64,000 nt of DNA from Eubacteriales bacterium (GTDB taxonomy: Bacteria; Bacillota; Clostridia; Saccharofermentanales; DTU023): NCBI GenBank assembly GCA_030532065.1, contig JAUNLW010000001.1, positions 176,132 through 240,131 on the forward strand, written 5' to 3'. Made by a program: the position numbers and the translations under genes. The notes below the pieces were generated by a model. The model saw only the letters and a program-made list of their open reading frames with translations. It had not been told where the DNA came from and did not search any database. This document shows, piece after piece, positions 42,266 through 50,931 of the stretch. Positions within the stretch are counted from its first letter, which is position 1. Every line of letters begins with the position of its first letter.

Positions 42266-43174
42266 ATGGAGAAATTAGATTCATTTGCCAAAGTCCGTCA
42301 TGCCGCGCTGGAACTGCCTGGCTATCGTCTGGTTGTAGCCGAAGCACAGGACGAAGCTGTACTGGAAGCAGTGGTCACGGCCAAGCACCAGGGCATGATT
42401 GATCCAATCCTGGTCGGCCAGCCGGAGGCAATAAAGCCTATCCTAGAAAAATTAGAAGCTGACCCTGCTGCCTTCAGGATTGTTCCCAGCGCTACTCCCG
42501 AGGAATCGGCACGCCTGGCAGTGCAGCTGGTGCATAACGGAGAAGGAGATGCCTTACTCAAGGGCTTCTTGCCAACCTCCACGCTTTTGCATGAGGTACT
42601 CAATAAGGAGTATGGTCTCCGTACGGGTCAGGTTATGAGCCACACCATGTTCTATGAGGTAGAAGGCTACCCCGGTTTTATTGTGAATACGGATGGCGGT
42701 ATGCTAACTTTCCCCAATTTGGAGCAAAAGCGAGGCATCTTGGAGAACGCGGCCAAACTCTTGAAAAAACTGGGCTACGACAAGATCTATGCCGCCTGTC
42801 TGGCCGGTAGTGAGCAAGTGGATCCCAAGATTCAGGCTAGTGTAGACGCAGCTGAGCTGGTAGCGGAAAAAGACCGCTGGGCAAAATGGAACATGACGGT
42901 CTATGGTCCCGTAGCCCTGGATCTGGCTGTGAGTCAGGAGGCTGTCCGCCACAAACATTATGAAGCAGAAGGAGCAGGCAAGGCCGATATAATACTGATG
43001 CCTAATTTCCTGGTAGGTAACGCTTTTGGTAAAACCTTAACTTACTTTGCCGGAGCAGATTCCGCTGGATTAATTAACGGAGCTAAAGTGCCAATTATTT
43101 TAGTTTCCCGCGTAGACAGCGCACAGATCAAATTCAATTCTTTAGCCCTGGCCGCCCTGGCTGCCCAGGCCTAA
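42266..43174 (+). CDS. ptb: Phosphate butyryltransferase/acyl phosphotransferase family enzyme
   Basis: A 302-residue cytoplasmic enzyme of the phosphate acetyl/butyryl transferase family, which swaps CoA for phosphate on acyl-CoA so that acyl kinases can make ATP. Length is that of Ptb (about 300) rather than Pta. Features include GDALLKGFLPTSTLLHEVLN, VMSHTMFYEV, FIVNTDGGM and the C-terminal DIILMPNFLVGNAFGKTLTY. It lies upstream of iorAB and an aminotransferase. This suggests acyl-CoAs from amino acid oxidation as substrate, though a promoter between it and iorA suggests separate control. Confidence 0.85.
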   Translation: MEKLDSFAKVRHAALELPGYRLVVAEAQDEAVLEAVVTAKHQGMIDPILVGQPEAIKPILEKLEADPAAFRIVPSATPEESARLAVQLVHNGEGDALLKGFLPTSTLLHEVLNKEYGLRTGQVMSHTMFYEVEGYPGFIVNTDGGMLTFPNLEQKRGILENAAKLLKKLGYDKIYAACLAGSEQVDPKIQASVDAAELVAEKDRWAKWNMTVYGPVALDLAVSQEAVRHKHYEAEGAGKADIILMPNFLVGNAFGKTLTYFAGADSAGLINGAKVPIILVSRVDSAQIKFNSLALAALAAQA

Positions 43175-43202
43175 CAATAAATTAGCCGTTTTAACTAAAG
43201 TC

Positions 43203-43216
43203 CGGCTTGCAAGCCG
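43203..43216 (+). repeat. 14-bp perfect palindrome upstream of iorA
   Basis: CGGCTTGCAAGCCG is fully self-complementary and lies 16 nt upstream of a probable -35 box for the iorAB-aminotransferase operon. It could be a dimer-binding operator. Confidence 0.45.
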
Positions 43217-43232
43217 CCGCCAATCTACTATT

Positions 43233-43262
43233 TTGCATAAAGGCTGAGGCTTGGACTACAAT
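43233..43262 (+). promoter_or_regulatory. Probable promoter of the iorAB-aminotransferase operon
   Basis: TTGCAT (43233-43238), 18-nt spacer, TACAAT (43257-43262), 43 nt upstream of the chosen iorA start. Confidence 0.5.
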
Positions 43263-43304
43263 AAACATATGTCAAAGCGAGAGCAGAGAGAGGAGGAACT
43301 TTTG

Positions 43305-45065
43305 ATGAAAGTTCTTATGACTGGCAACGAAGCCATTGCCCGTGGAGCTTATGAAGCTGGTTTGCGCTTCGGATCAGCCTATCCGGGAACACCGAGTACC
43401 GAGATCTTTGAGACCCTTTCCCATTTAGGAGAAGGTTATGAGGTAGAGTGGGCTCCCAACGAAAAAGTAGCGGTTGAGGCTGCCTATGGCGCGTCAATGG
43501 GTGGGGTAAGATCCCTGGCTGCCATGAAGCACGTAGGTGTTAACGTAGCTGCCGACCCGATTTTTACCGCCGCCTACAACGGTGTCAACGCCGGTATGGT
43601 GATTGTTACCGCTGACGACCCCAGCATGTTCTCATCACAAAATGAGCAAGATAACCGCCACTATGCCAGAGCGGCCAAACTGCCCATGTTGGAGCCGTCC
43701 AATTCTCAAGAGGCCAAGGAGTTTACCCGTTTAGCCTTTGATTTGTCGGAGCAATTTGATACGCCGGTCTTGCTGAGAGTAACGACCCGTATCTGCCACT
43801 CCAAGAGCCTGGTAGAAGAAGCAGAACGCCAGGAGCACGAACCCAAGCCCTACAACCGTGATGGCAAGAAATATATTGCCTCACCGGCTAATGCTCACAG
43901 ACATCATCCCGAAGTGGAAGAACGTCTGGTCAGGATGGCTGCCTATAACGAAGACCTGGCAATCAACAAGGTAGAAATGGGTAATGGCAAGTTAGGCGTT
44001 ATTACTTCTGGTATTTCTTACCAATACGCGAAGGAAGCTTTCCCCGAGGGCACTTCCTTCCTCAAACTCGGTATGACCTGGCCGTTGCCGCAGAAACTCA
44101 TTCGTGATTTTGCCGCTAAGGTCGAAACTCTTTATATCATTGAGGAATTAGATCCTTTCCTGGAGACCGAGATTCGCGCCATGGGCATCAAGTGCCATGG
44201 TAAAGATCTGATCCCGCGCTGCTATGAGCTCAATCCCGCAATCATCAAGCAAGCCGTCTTTGGCGAAAAGCCTGATACGGTTGATGTAGGAGTTGAGACA
44301 GTTGGCCGTCCGCCCGCGCTTTGCGCTGGCTGTCCGCACCGTGGTTTCTTCTATACACTTTCCCGCCGTAAAGACGCGGTAATTTCCGGTGATATCGGTT
44401 GCTACACCTTGGGTGGTTCTGATCCGCTAAACGCTACTGATACCGTAGTTTGCATGGGTGCTTCCCTGTCTGCCGGTCACGGCTTCTCCAAGGCTTTTGA
44501 GCTTAAGGGCGAAGGCAACGAAAAAGTAGTCTTCGGCGTAATTGGTGACTCTACCTTCTTCCACTCCGGCCTAACTGGTGCCGTGGAGATCATTTACAAC
44601 CAAGGTAAGGTCATTCCCTGCGTCCTGGATAACCGTATCACTTCCATGACCGGCCAACAGGATAACCCCGGTACTGGTAAGAACCTCATGGGTCAACCCA
44701 GCCCGGAGATCTCGGTAGAGAAACTCTTAGAGGCTATGGGCTATGAGCCCGTAACGGTAGATCCACAGGATCTTAAAGTGATGAAGGAAACCATCGATCA
44801 AGCAGTAGCTGATCTCGAAGCTGGTAAACATCCTGCCATCGTGACCAAGCGTCCCTGCGTACTGATTAAGGGCAATGGCCTGAAGAAGGGACTGTGCGAA
44901 GTCGACCGTGATGCTTGTATCTCCTGCCGTTCCTGCCTAAGAGTAGGTTGCCCGGCAATCTTCTTCAAAGAGGGTAAGTCCTATATTGATCCCACCCTCT
45001 GTATCGGCTGCACCGTCTGCCTGCAGGTTTGTCCTGTAAAGGCTATCAAGAAGGTTGGTGAATAA
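43305..45065 (+). CDS. iorA: Indolepyruvate ferredoxin oxidoreductase, alpha subunit
   Basis: A 586-residue thiamine-diphosphate enzyme subunit that oxidatively decarboxylates aryl (or related) 2-oxo acids to acyl-CoA, reducing ferredoxin. An N-terminal pyrimidine-binding domain (FGSAYPGTPSTEIFETLS) is followed by the TPP domain (CAGCPHRGFFYTL, GDIGCYTLGG) and two C-terminal 4Fe-4S motifs (CISCRSCLRVGC and CIGCTVCLQVCP). Length matches IorA. The frame opens 18 codons earlier, but ATG 43305 follows GGAGG at normal spacing. iorB starts 1 nt downstream. Confidence 0.95.
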   Translation: MKVLMTGNEAIARGAYEAGLRFGSAYPGTPSTEIFETLSHLGEGYEVEWAPNEKVAVEAAYGASMGGVRSLAAMKHVGVNVAADPIFTAAYNGVNAGMVIVTADDPSMFSSQNEQDNRHYARAAKLPMLEPSNSQEAKEFTRLAFDLSEQFDTPVLLRVTTRICHSKSLVEEAERQEHEPKPYNRDGKKYIASPANAHRHHPEVEERLVRMAAYNEDLAINKVEMGNGKLGVITSGISYQYAKEAFPEGTSFLKLGMTWPLPQKLIRDFAAKVETLYIIEELDPFLETEIRAMGIKCHGKDLIPRCYELNPAIIKQAVFGEKPDTVDVGVETVGRPPALCAGCPHRGFFYTLSRRKDAVISGDIGCYTLGGSDPLNATDTVVCMGASLSAGHGFSKAFELKGEGNEKVVFGVIGDSTFFHSGLTGAVEIIYNQGKVIPCVLDNRITSMTGQQDNPGTGKNLMGQPSPEISVEKLLEAMGYEPVTVDPQDLKVMKETIDQAVADLEAGKHPAIVTKRPCVLIKGNGLKKGLCEVDRDACISCRSCLRVGCPAIFFKEGKSYIDPTLCIGCTVCLQVCPVKAIKKVGE

Positions 45066-45066
45066 G

Positions 45067-45654
45067 ATGAGTGATGTAAAAAGCATTCTCCTGTCCGGAG
45101 TAGGTGGACAAGGTACGATCCTGGTATCCAAAATCCTGACTCAAGGTCTGGTCCAGAAGGGTTACGACGTAAAAATGAGTGAGATCCACGGTATGGCCCA
45201 ACGAGGTGGTAGTGTATCCACACAAGTGCGTTATGGATCTGAGGTAAATTCCCCCATTATTGGTCTGGGCGAAGCCGATATCCTGGTAGCTTTCGAAAAG
45301 ATGGAAGCCGTGCGATATGCCGAGTACTTAAAACCGGACGGCGTAGCTGTTATCAACAATTACGAGATCGTGCCTCTGCCAGTAGCCGCAGGCCGAGTAG
45401 ATTACCCAGAGGGCCTTTTGGAGGCCATGCAGGCCAAGTTTAATGTCCACGCCTTTGACGCTATGGAAGTAGCGGCACAAGTAGGCAATATCCGTACCAT
45501 GAACGTTGTTCTCTTCGGAGCGATGGTTGGTGCTTTCCCTGATCTGCAGGATATAGATTGGGAACAAGTGGTAGCAGATACTGTGCCCGAGAAATTCCGT
45601 GAGGTCAACGTGAAAGCTTTCCGCGCCGGACGTAAGATGATTGAAGAAAGGTAG
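45067..45654 (+). CDS. iorB: Indolepyruvate ferredoxin oxidoreductase, beta subunit
   Basis: A 195-residue gamma-domain type subunit with the Rossmann-like start SILLSGVGGQGTILVSKILT and the family motif SEIHGMAQRGGSVSTQVRYG. It pairs with IorA and contributes CoA binding. ATG follows the iorA stop by one base and is preceded by a GGTTGGTG site; an in-frame GTG four codons earlier is possible. Confidence 0.95.
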   Translation: MSDVKSILLSGVGGQGTILVSKILTQGLVQKGYDVKMSEIHGMAQRGGSVSTQVRYGSEVNSPIIGLGEADILVAFEKMEAVRYAEYLKPDGVAVINNYEIVPLPVAAGRVDYPEGLLEAMQAKFNVHAFDAMEVAAQVGNIRTMNVVLFGAMVGAFPDLQDIDWEQVVADTVPEKFREVNVKAFRAGRKMIEER

Positions 45655-45661
45655 GGTAGAA

Positions 45662-46846
45662 GTGTATTCTCAAAGATTATTTAAATTAGGTGATCAAGCT
45701 TCCCCTATCCGCGAGCTTTTTAACTATGGCCAGGAACAGGCCAGGATTCTTGGCCCGGATAAAGTTTTTGACTTTACCATTGGAAATCCCAGTATTCCTC
45801 TGCCCGACGTTTTGACCGAGGCTTTAGAAGATATCATCAAAGAATGTGACCCAGTGGCCCTACACAGTTATTCTGTAAGCGCTGGTCACCCCAGTGCTCG
45901 GAAAGCGGTTGCCGATAATCTCAACGAGCGCTTCGGCACTAATTATGGCCCGCAAAACCTCTATTTCACCTGCGGCGCTGCCGCGGCTCTCTGCGCGACT
46001 TTTGCTGCTCTAACCTATGACGAGAACTCCGAGTTTATCGCGCTGGCCCCTTATTTCCCTGAGTACCATAACTTCGTGGAGACCAAGGGTGGCAAGTTTG
46101 TTGCGGTCGCCAACGCGCCGGACTTTAGACTGAACCTGGAGGCTTTGGAAGCAGCGATCAACCCGCATACGCAAGCGGTAATCGTAAACTCCCCCAACAA
46201 TCCCTCCGGCAAAGTTTATAGTGAAGAAGAGATCAAAGACCTGGCTCGGTTATTGGAGCGCAAAAGCAAAGAGTATAACAAGCCGATCTATATCGTGACC
46301 GACGAGCCTTATCGTGAATTGGTCTATGGCGGATTGAAGGTACCATTCATTCCCAACTACTATCGCGATACCATCGTTTGCTACTCTTACTCCAAGCTGT
46401 ATTCGTTGCCGGGTGAGCGTATCGGCTATGTCCTGGTCCCGCCTGAGCTTACAGACAGCGAATCCGTATACAAAGCCATCGCAGGCGCAGCCAGAACCCA
46501 GGGCTATGTTTGCGCGCCAGTGCTTTTCCAGCGCCTCATTGAGCGCTACCCCGACTTTCCGGTAGATTTCAGCCTTTACGAGCTGAATCGTGAGAAGCTG
46601 TCGACCAGCCTCAAAGAGATTGGTTACGAATGCGTAGAGCCAGAAGGTGCTTTCTATCTCTTCCTTAAGGCTCCCTCAGGCGACGGTTCTGAGTTCTCAA
46701 AACTGGCCAAAGAGAAAAATGTTCTGGTAGTGCCAGGTGTAGGTTTCGGTTGCCGTGACTATGTCCGTGTATCCTATTGCGTACCTACCGAGCGCATTGA
46801 GCGTGCCATGCCGCTTTTTGCCGAACTATACCAGGCAAGCAAATAG
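45662..46846 (+). CDS. PLP-dependent class I/II aminotransferase
   Basis: A 394-residue fold-type I aminotransferase. Substrate/cofactor features are FDFTIGNPSIPLP, NSPNNPSGKVYSEEEI, a YIVTDEPYRELVYGG strand and the PLP-lysine region SYSKLYSLPGERIGYVLVPP. It likely makes the 2-oxo acids used by the adjoining IorAB, so aromatic or other amino acids are probable substrates (inference from context). GTG 45662 is chosen, just after the iorB stop, with AAAGGTAGGG upstream; a TTG at 45641 would overlap iorB. Confidence 0.9.
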   Translation: MYSQRLFKLGDQASPIRELFNYGQEQARILGPDKVFDFTIGNPSIPLPDVLTEALEDIIKECDPVALHSYSVSAGHPSARKAVADNLNERFGTNYGPQNLYFTCGAAAALCATFAALTYDENSEFIALAPYFPEYHNFVETKGGKFVAVANAPDFRLNLEALEAAINPHTQAVIVNSPNNPSGKVYSEEEIKDLARLLERKSKEYNKPIYIVTDEPYRELVYGGLKVPFIPNYYRDTIVCYSYSKLYSLPGERIGYVLVPPELTDSESVYKAIAGAARTQGYVCAPVLFQRLIERYPDFPVDFSLYELNREKLSTSLKEIGYECVEPEGAFYLFLKAPSGDGSEFSKLAKEKNVLVVPGVGFGCRDYVRVSYCVPTERIERAMPLFAELYQASK

Positions 46847-46872
46847 CTTTTTGCCTGTACTCTGACTTATAG

Positions 46873-46915
46873 GGCTTGCCCCGAGGCTTACTCCGGGCAA
46901 GCCTTTTCTTTTTGC
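46873..46915 (+). terminator. Rho-independent terminator after the aminotransferase gene
   Basis: GGCTTGCCC (46873-46881) pairs with GGGCAAGCC (46895-46903), followed by TTTTCTTTTT. Confidence 0.9.
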
Positions 46916-46983
46916 TTGTTAAAAACTATAATAAGTTAGTATGCACTGAGGTGATATCAAAGAGATTAGGGAGGAAGAGCCAG

Positions 46984-48288
46984 ATGTGGGATAAGATTCT
47001 AACTTTTCTGAGCTCTTTGTGGGGCACATTAAGTGAGACGCTTATTTATATTGGAACACCTTATGATTTGATTTTCGCCCTTCTGGATGTCCTGATTCTC
47101 AGCTTTATCTTCTATACCTTGCTCAAGATCGTACGTGATTCACGTGCCTGGCAGCTACTCAAAGGGCTGATATTTATCGTCGTGCTGGGTATAGTTTCTA
47201 ACTTTGTTGGTCTCACGGCCTTGGGTTTCTTGCTGAGCAGGACGATTTCCCTGTTTGCCATTGCTTTCGTGGTGCTCTTCCAGCCGGAACTGCGGCGAAC
47301 CCTGGAAACTGTAGGCCGAACCGGTTTTAAGATTGTAACTAACGAAGACACAAGTGGCGGCATTCTCTCTTACCAGGCCATCGAGGCTCTTGTACAAGCC
47401 TGCGGCGAGATGGCTGAGAAACGTACTGGTGCCTTGATCGTTATTGAGCGCACCACCCCTTTGGGAGACCTGGCTGACCAGGAAAACGCGGTAGAAGTAG
47501 ACGCTAATATTTCTGCGACTATGCTTAAGCAGATTTTCTATGTCGGTTCTCCTTTACATGACGGCGCGGTCCTCATCCGCCATGGACGCATCGCAGCGGC
47601 CAGGATTCACGTACCACTTACGGAAGCCTATCATCTGCGTAAAGATCTGGGCACGCGCCATAGAGCGGCGATAGGATCCAGTGAGATTGGTGATACGATC
47701 TCCATTGTGGTCTCTGAAGAACGCGGAACGATCAGTATTGGCGTCGATGGACGTCTTTATACTTTGGATAATGAAGATGCCTTACGCATGCAATTACACC
47801 GGCTGCTACTGCCAGAGACCACGGATAAGAAGCGCCGCTTCACGATCAAGCGCCGCAGTCAGCCCACCGAATACCTGCAATCCGGTCCTGCCAGGAAAAC
47901 TAAGGCCGGCCTGGCTGTGCTCTCTGCTTTACTGGCAGTGATTTTCTGGTTTTTTGTCCAGATCTCAGTCAATCCAGTAGTGGAACAAAGTTACCAGGTG
48001 CCCTTGCTTTATACTGCGGAAGAAAGTCTGGAGGAGAAGGGGCTGGCAGTACAATATCGAATCATGGATGTCCGTGTAGCCCTGCGTGGCCGTCGCAATA
48101 CGCTTGACAGCCTCAGTAACCGCAGTGTATCTGCCTATGTAGATCTTTCACAAGTAGAGCAGGCTGGCAGCCAGGAATGTCCCGTCCAGGTAACAACTAA
48201 CTCTAATCGTTTTACTAATGTAGATAGTGTTTCACCGGGTAAGGTGACCATAGTAGTAAGACCAATCAATGAAGAAGGAAGTAAATAA
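46984..48288 (+). CDS. cdaA: Diadenylate cyclase CdaA fused to a YbbR (CdaR-like) domain
   Basis: A 434-residue protein. Residues about 25-90 hold three membrane segments (DLIFALLDVLILSFIFYTLL onward). The DAC domain (about 95-280) has the catalytic motifs LHDGAVLIRHGRI and GTRHRAAIG. After it come a linker, a fourth membrane segment (about 310-326, AVLSALLAVIFWFFVQI) and a single YbbR domain (VEQSYQVPLLYTAEESLEEK to VSPGKVTIVVRPI). CdaA makes c-di-AMP; CdaR is normally a separate extracellular regulator with several YbbR repeats. Here both are one polypeptide directly before glmM. ATG 46984 is chosen because GGGAGGAAG precedes it. Confidence 0.93.
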   Translation: MWDKILTFLSSLWGTLSETLIYIGTPYDLIFALLDVLILSFIFYTLLKIVRDSRAWQLLKGLIFIVVLGIVSNFVGLTALGFLLSRTISLFAIAFVVLFQPELRRTLETVGRTGFKIVTNEDTSGGILSYQAIEALVQACGEMAEKRTGALIVIERTTPLGDLADQENAVEVDANISATMLKQIFYVGSPLHDGAVLIRHGRIAAARIHVPLTEAYHLRKDLGTRHRAAIGSSEIGDTISIVVSEERGTISIGVDGRLYTLDNEDALRMQLHRLLLPETTDKKRRFTIKRRSQPTEYLQSGPARKTKAGLAVLSALLAVIFWFFVQISVNPVVEQSYQVPLLYTAEESLEEKGLAVQYRIMDVRVALRGRRNTLDSLSNRSVSAYVDLSQVEQAGSQECPVQVTTNSNRFTNVDSVSPGKVTIVVRPINEEGSK

Positions 48289-48292
48289 ACCC

Positions 48293-49648
48293 ATGGCCCA
48301 GAGATTATTTGGCACCGATGGGGTCAGAGGTATTGCTAACCAAGACTTAGGCCCCGATTTGGCAATGCGTTTAGCTTATAGCGCTGTAAGGACCCTTTTC
48401 CCTGCCAACGACCGTCGCGCGCAGGTGATCATAGGACACGATACAAGGCTTTCCTGCCAAATGCTGGAAGCAGCCCTGGTTGCCGGCTTTACCGCTGCCG
48501 GAGCCGATGTTTATCTGGTGGGTGTAGTACCTACACCAGGAGTGGCTTATTTAGTCCAACGTCATCGTTGTGACCTGGGTGTAGTGATCTCCGCTTCGCA
48601 TAATTCTTATGAATACAATGGCATCAAGATCTTTGACTGTCACGGCTTCAAGCTGCCCGATGAAGTAGAAGATCAGATCGAGTCCAATCTGGATCTCTTC
48701 GCAGATCCGGAAGACCGTCCTCAAGGCGATCAGCTGGGAAAGGCAGAGGTCTTGCCAGAAGGAGCATTAGAATACCGTCTGCACCTTGAGGAGCAAGCCG
48801 GGCTAGATCTTAGTGGCTTGCGTATCGCCTTGGATTTAGCTAATGGTGCCGCCACCGCTGTAGCTCCTCAGCTTTTTCAGGATCTGGGAGCGGAAGTACG
48901 GCTCTTGGCGGATCAGCCTGATGGCACTAACATTAACAAAGACTGTGGTTCTACCCATGTTGAGCACTTGGCAGAGTTTGTGCGCGGCGAAGGTTTAGAT
49001 CTGGGACTGGCTTTTGATGGTGACGCTGACCGCCTAATGGCCGTAGATGACCAGGGCCAAGTCCTGGATGGTGATGTTATGCTGGCTATATTGGCCAAAG
49101 ATATGCATGAGCAAGGCCTTCTGGACGAGGACACGCTGGTTGTTACCGTAATGTCTAATATTGGTTTGGATATTATGGCTGAGGCGGCAGGTATTTCCCT
49201 GCAAAAGACCAGGGTCGGTGACCGCTATGTCTTAGATGAGATGCGTAAGGGCGGTTACAAGCTGGGGGGTGAGCAAAGTGGTCACCTGATTTTCCTGGAT
49301 GACAGCAGTACAGGAGATGGTATCTTATCTGCTTTGAAGCTTTTAGCGGTAGTGAGGAGAAAAGGCCAGAAACTCTCGCAATTACGTGAGGTGATTTCCA
49401 TTTATCCGCAAGTGCTGGTTAATGTGCGTGTAGCAGACAGTTCCAAGCCTGCCGTAATGGCTGACCCAGAAGTCGCGGAAGCCTGCCGACGTCTGGAAGA
49501 ACGTATGGAACAACAGGGAAGGGTTTTACTGCGTTCCTCCGGCACAGAGCCTTACATCCGCATTATGCTTGAGGGCAGAGACGAACTTGAGATTCAAGTT
49601 CTGGCCGAGGAATTAGCCCAGTTTATTCAAGAAAAATATGGTAATTAG
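48293..49648 (+). CDS. glmM: Phosphoglucosamine mutase
   Basis: A 451-residue alpha-D-phosphohexomutase that converts glucosamine-6-P to glucosamine-1-P for UDP-GlcNAc. Start MAQRLFGTDGVRGIAN, phosphoserine loop VISASHNSYEYNGIKIF, metal-binding AFDGDADRLMAVD, and C-terminal LLRSSGTEPYIRIMLEG are all intact. It starts 4 nt after cdaA, retaining the cdaA-cdaR-glmM linkage by which c-di-AMP synthesis is tied to murein precursor supply. ATG 48293 is preferred over ATG 48269 because GAAGGAAG lies upstream. Confidence 0.96.
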   Translation: MAQRLFGTDGVRGIANQDLGPDLAMRLAYSAVRTLFPANDRRAQVIIGHDTRLSCQMLEAALVAGFTAAGADVYLVGVVPTPGVAYLVQRHRCDLGVVISASHNSYEYNGIKIFDCHGFKLPDEVEDQIESNLDLFADPEDRPQGDQLGKAEVLPEGALEYRLHLEEQAGLDLSGLRIALDLANGAATAVAPQLFQDLGAEVRLLADQPDGTNINKDCGSTHVEHLAEFVRGEGLDLGLAFDGDADRLMAVDDQGQVLDGDVMLAILAKDMHEQGLLDEDTLVVTVMSNIGLDIMAEAAGISLQKTRVGDRYVLDEMRKGGYKLGGEQSGHLIFLDDSSTGDGILSALKLLAVVRRKGQKLSQLREVISIYPQVLVNVRVADSSKPAVMADPEVAEACRRLEERMEQQGRVLLRSSGTEPYIRIMLEGRDELEIQVLAEELAQFIQEKYGN

Positions 49649-49659
49649 CAGGAACGGAA

Positions 49660-50919
49660 ATGACACAGCGCAAGGCCCTCAAGACTTTAGCTATTATCAT
49701 TCTCACCAGCCTTATTTTGTTGCTGGTTACAGTTGGCCTGAGAAAAGCCAAACCGGAGCTCTACTTAGAAGCTAATCGCGAAAGCCCAGAAGAACTGGCT
49801 ATGGCGCGTTACGCGCTCCTGGATAACCTTGAACCGGCTGACAATGAGCCAAAGATAGCAGAGCTTAACGATCGTGGCATCTTGGCCTGGCCGGTTACTT
49901 CCACACTCAAGGAATTCCATAAAACTGATCTCAGTTTGTTCCGTGACCGTTCACAAAATGAATTTGCGCTGCAAGGTATTACCGTTTTTATTGACGCTGG
50001 TGAGGTAGAGGCTCCCGCCCCAATTACCCAACCGGGAGAGCGGAGACCAGTAGAAGAACCGGCCAAGAATCTGGCACCAACAGACCCCTATACCGGCTTG
50101 CCGGTTTCAGATTACCAACCACCGAGCGCGGAAGAGGAAGAAGAAACCACGCAAGCTCCGGAAAAGATGCTGGCGCCCAAAGAGTTCCTGCCTACGGTAG
50201 AACAGAGGCTAAAACATAACCTGGAAGCCATGGGCGCTACCGTTTATCTAACGCGAGAAACCGCAACCAAGCCCTCAGAAATTGCCCAACAGGCTTATAT
50301 CGCCAATTTTGTAGCGCAAGGGTTTCTGGAAGAACTAAAAGATTCCAAGTTCCGCTCCCAAGACGTAGAACGGCTGATACCTAATCTACTCCGAGCCATT
50401 GATGAGCCGGATGCAGAAGAAGCCCGCAGGATCTTCACTGCCAACGGTATCAGTCCCAGTATGCGTTTATTGCTTGATGTAGAACGTCAATATAAGGAGA
50501 TCGTAGTGATTAGCCTGCGAGCAGGCTCAGAAGATGCTGATACGGCTGAGCCAGGTGCCAGGATCAGCTACTATGGTAACCAGGCTGCTGCTGGCTTTGG
50601 CGCAGGTGCCTGGTCAGAAGACCGGCCACAGGATCAGCCTGCCTATGTGGCATACGACAGCAGTTCGCGCCGCAATCTGGCCGAGAAGATCGCTGCCAAT
50701 TTCAAAGAATATTTACCAGAGCTGCTCTATCAGGGCAGCCAGGGCGCTGTAAGTGAGAAAAATGTTATCAGCGGTCGTTATAACAATCTGATCTCGGTAG
50801 AAGTACTCCTGGGAGAAGTCAAGCATGAGAACAATCTGGAGCTCCTGGCGCGCGAAAGCAACCTCAGGAAATTAGCTGACGCGATCTCTCTGTCCGTCTA
50901 CCAGTTCTATTGCAATTAA
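49660..50919 (+). CDS. Amidase_3-like protein lacking zinc ligands (pseudo-amidase)
   Basis: A 419-residue protein with an N-terminal membrane anchor (about 10-26, LAIIILTSLILLLVTVGL). The rest resembles N-acetylmuramoyl-L-alanine amidases of the CwlV/AmiC fold: ITVFIDAGE stands where the family has LDAGHGG; TVEQRLKHNLEAMGATVYLT equals the helix and strand before TR; VVISLRAGSED stands where SLHAN is; and ISVEVLLGEVKHENNLELLA equals the VExGFxSN region. Both zinc histidines are changed (to Glu and Arg), and an acidic 80-residue insert follows the first strand. I infer loss of hydrolase activity and a binding or regulatory role. Assignment is by eye. Confidence 0.6.
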   Translation: MTQRKALKTLAIIILTSLILLLVTVGLRKAKPELYLEANRESPEELAMARYALLDNLEPADNEPKIAELNDRGILAWPVTSTLKEFHKTDLSLFRDRSQNEFALQGITVFIDAGEVEAPAPITQPGERRPVEEPAKNLAPTDPYTGLPVSDYQPPSAEEEEETTQAPEKMLAPKEFLPTVEQRLKHNLEAMGATVYLTRETATKPSEIAQQAYIANFVAQGFLEELKDSKFRSQDVERLIPNLLRAIDEPDAEEARRIFTANGISPSMRLLLDVERQYKEIVVISLRAGSEDADTAEPGARISYYGNQAAAGFGAGAWSEDRPQDQPAYVAYDSSSRRNLAEKIAANFKEYLPELLYQGSQGAVSEKNVISGRYNNLISVEVLLGEVKHENNLELLARESNLRKLADAISLSVYQFYCN

Positions 50920-50931
50920 GGAGCAGGTTTT

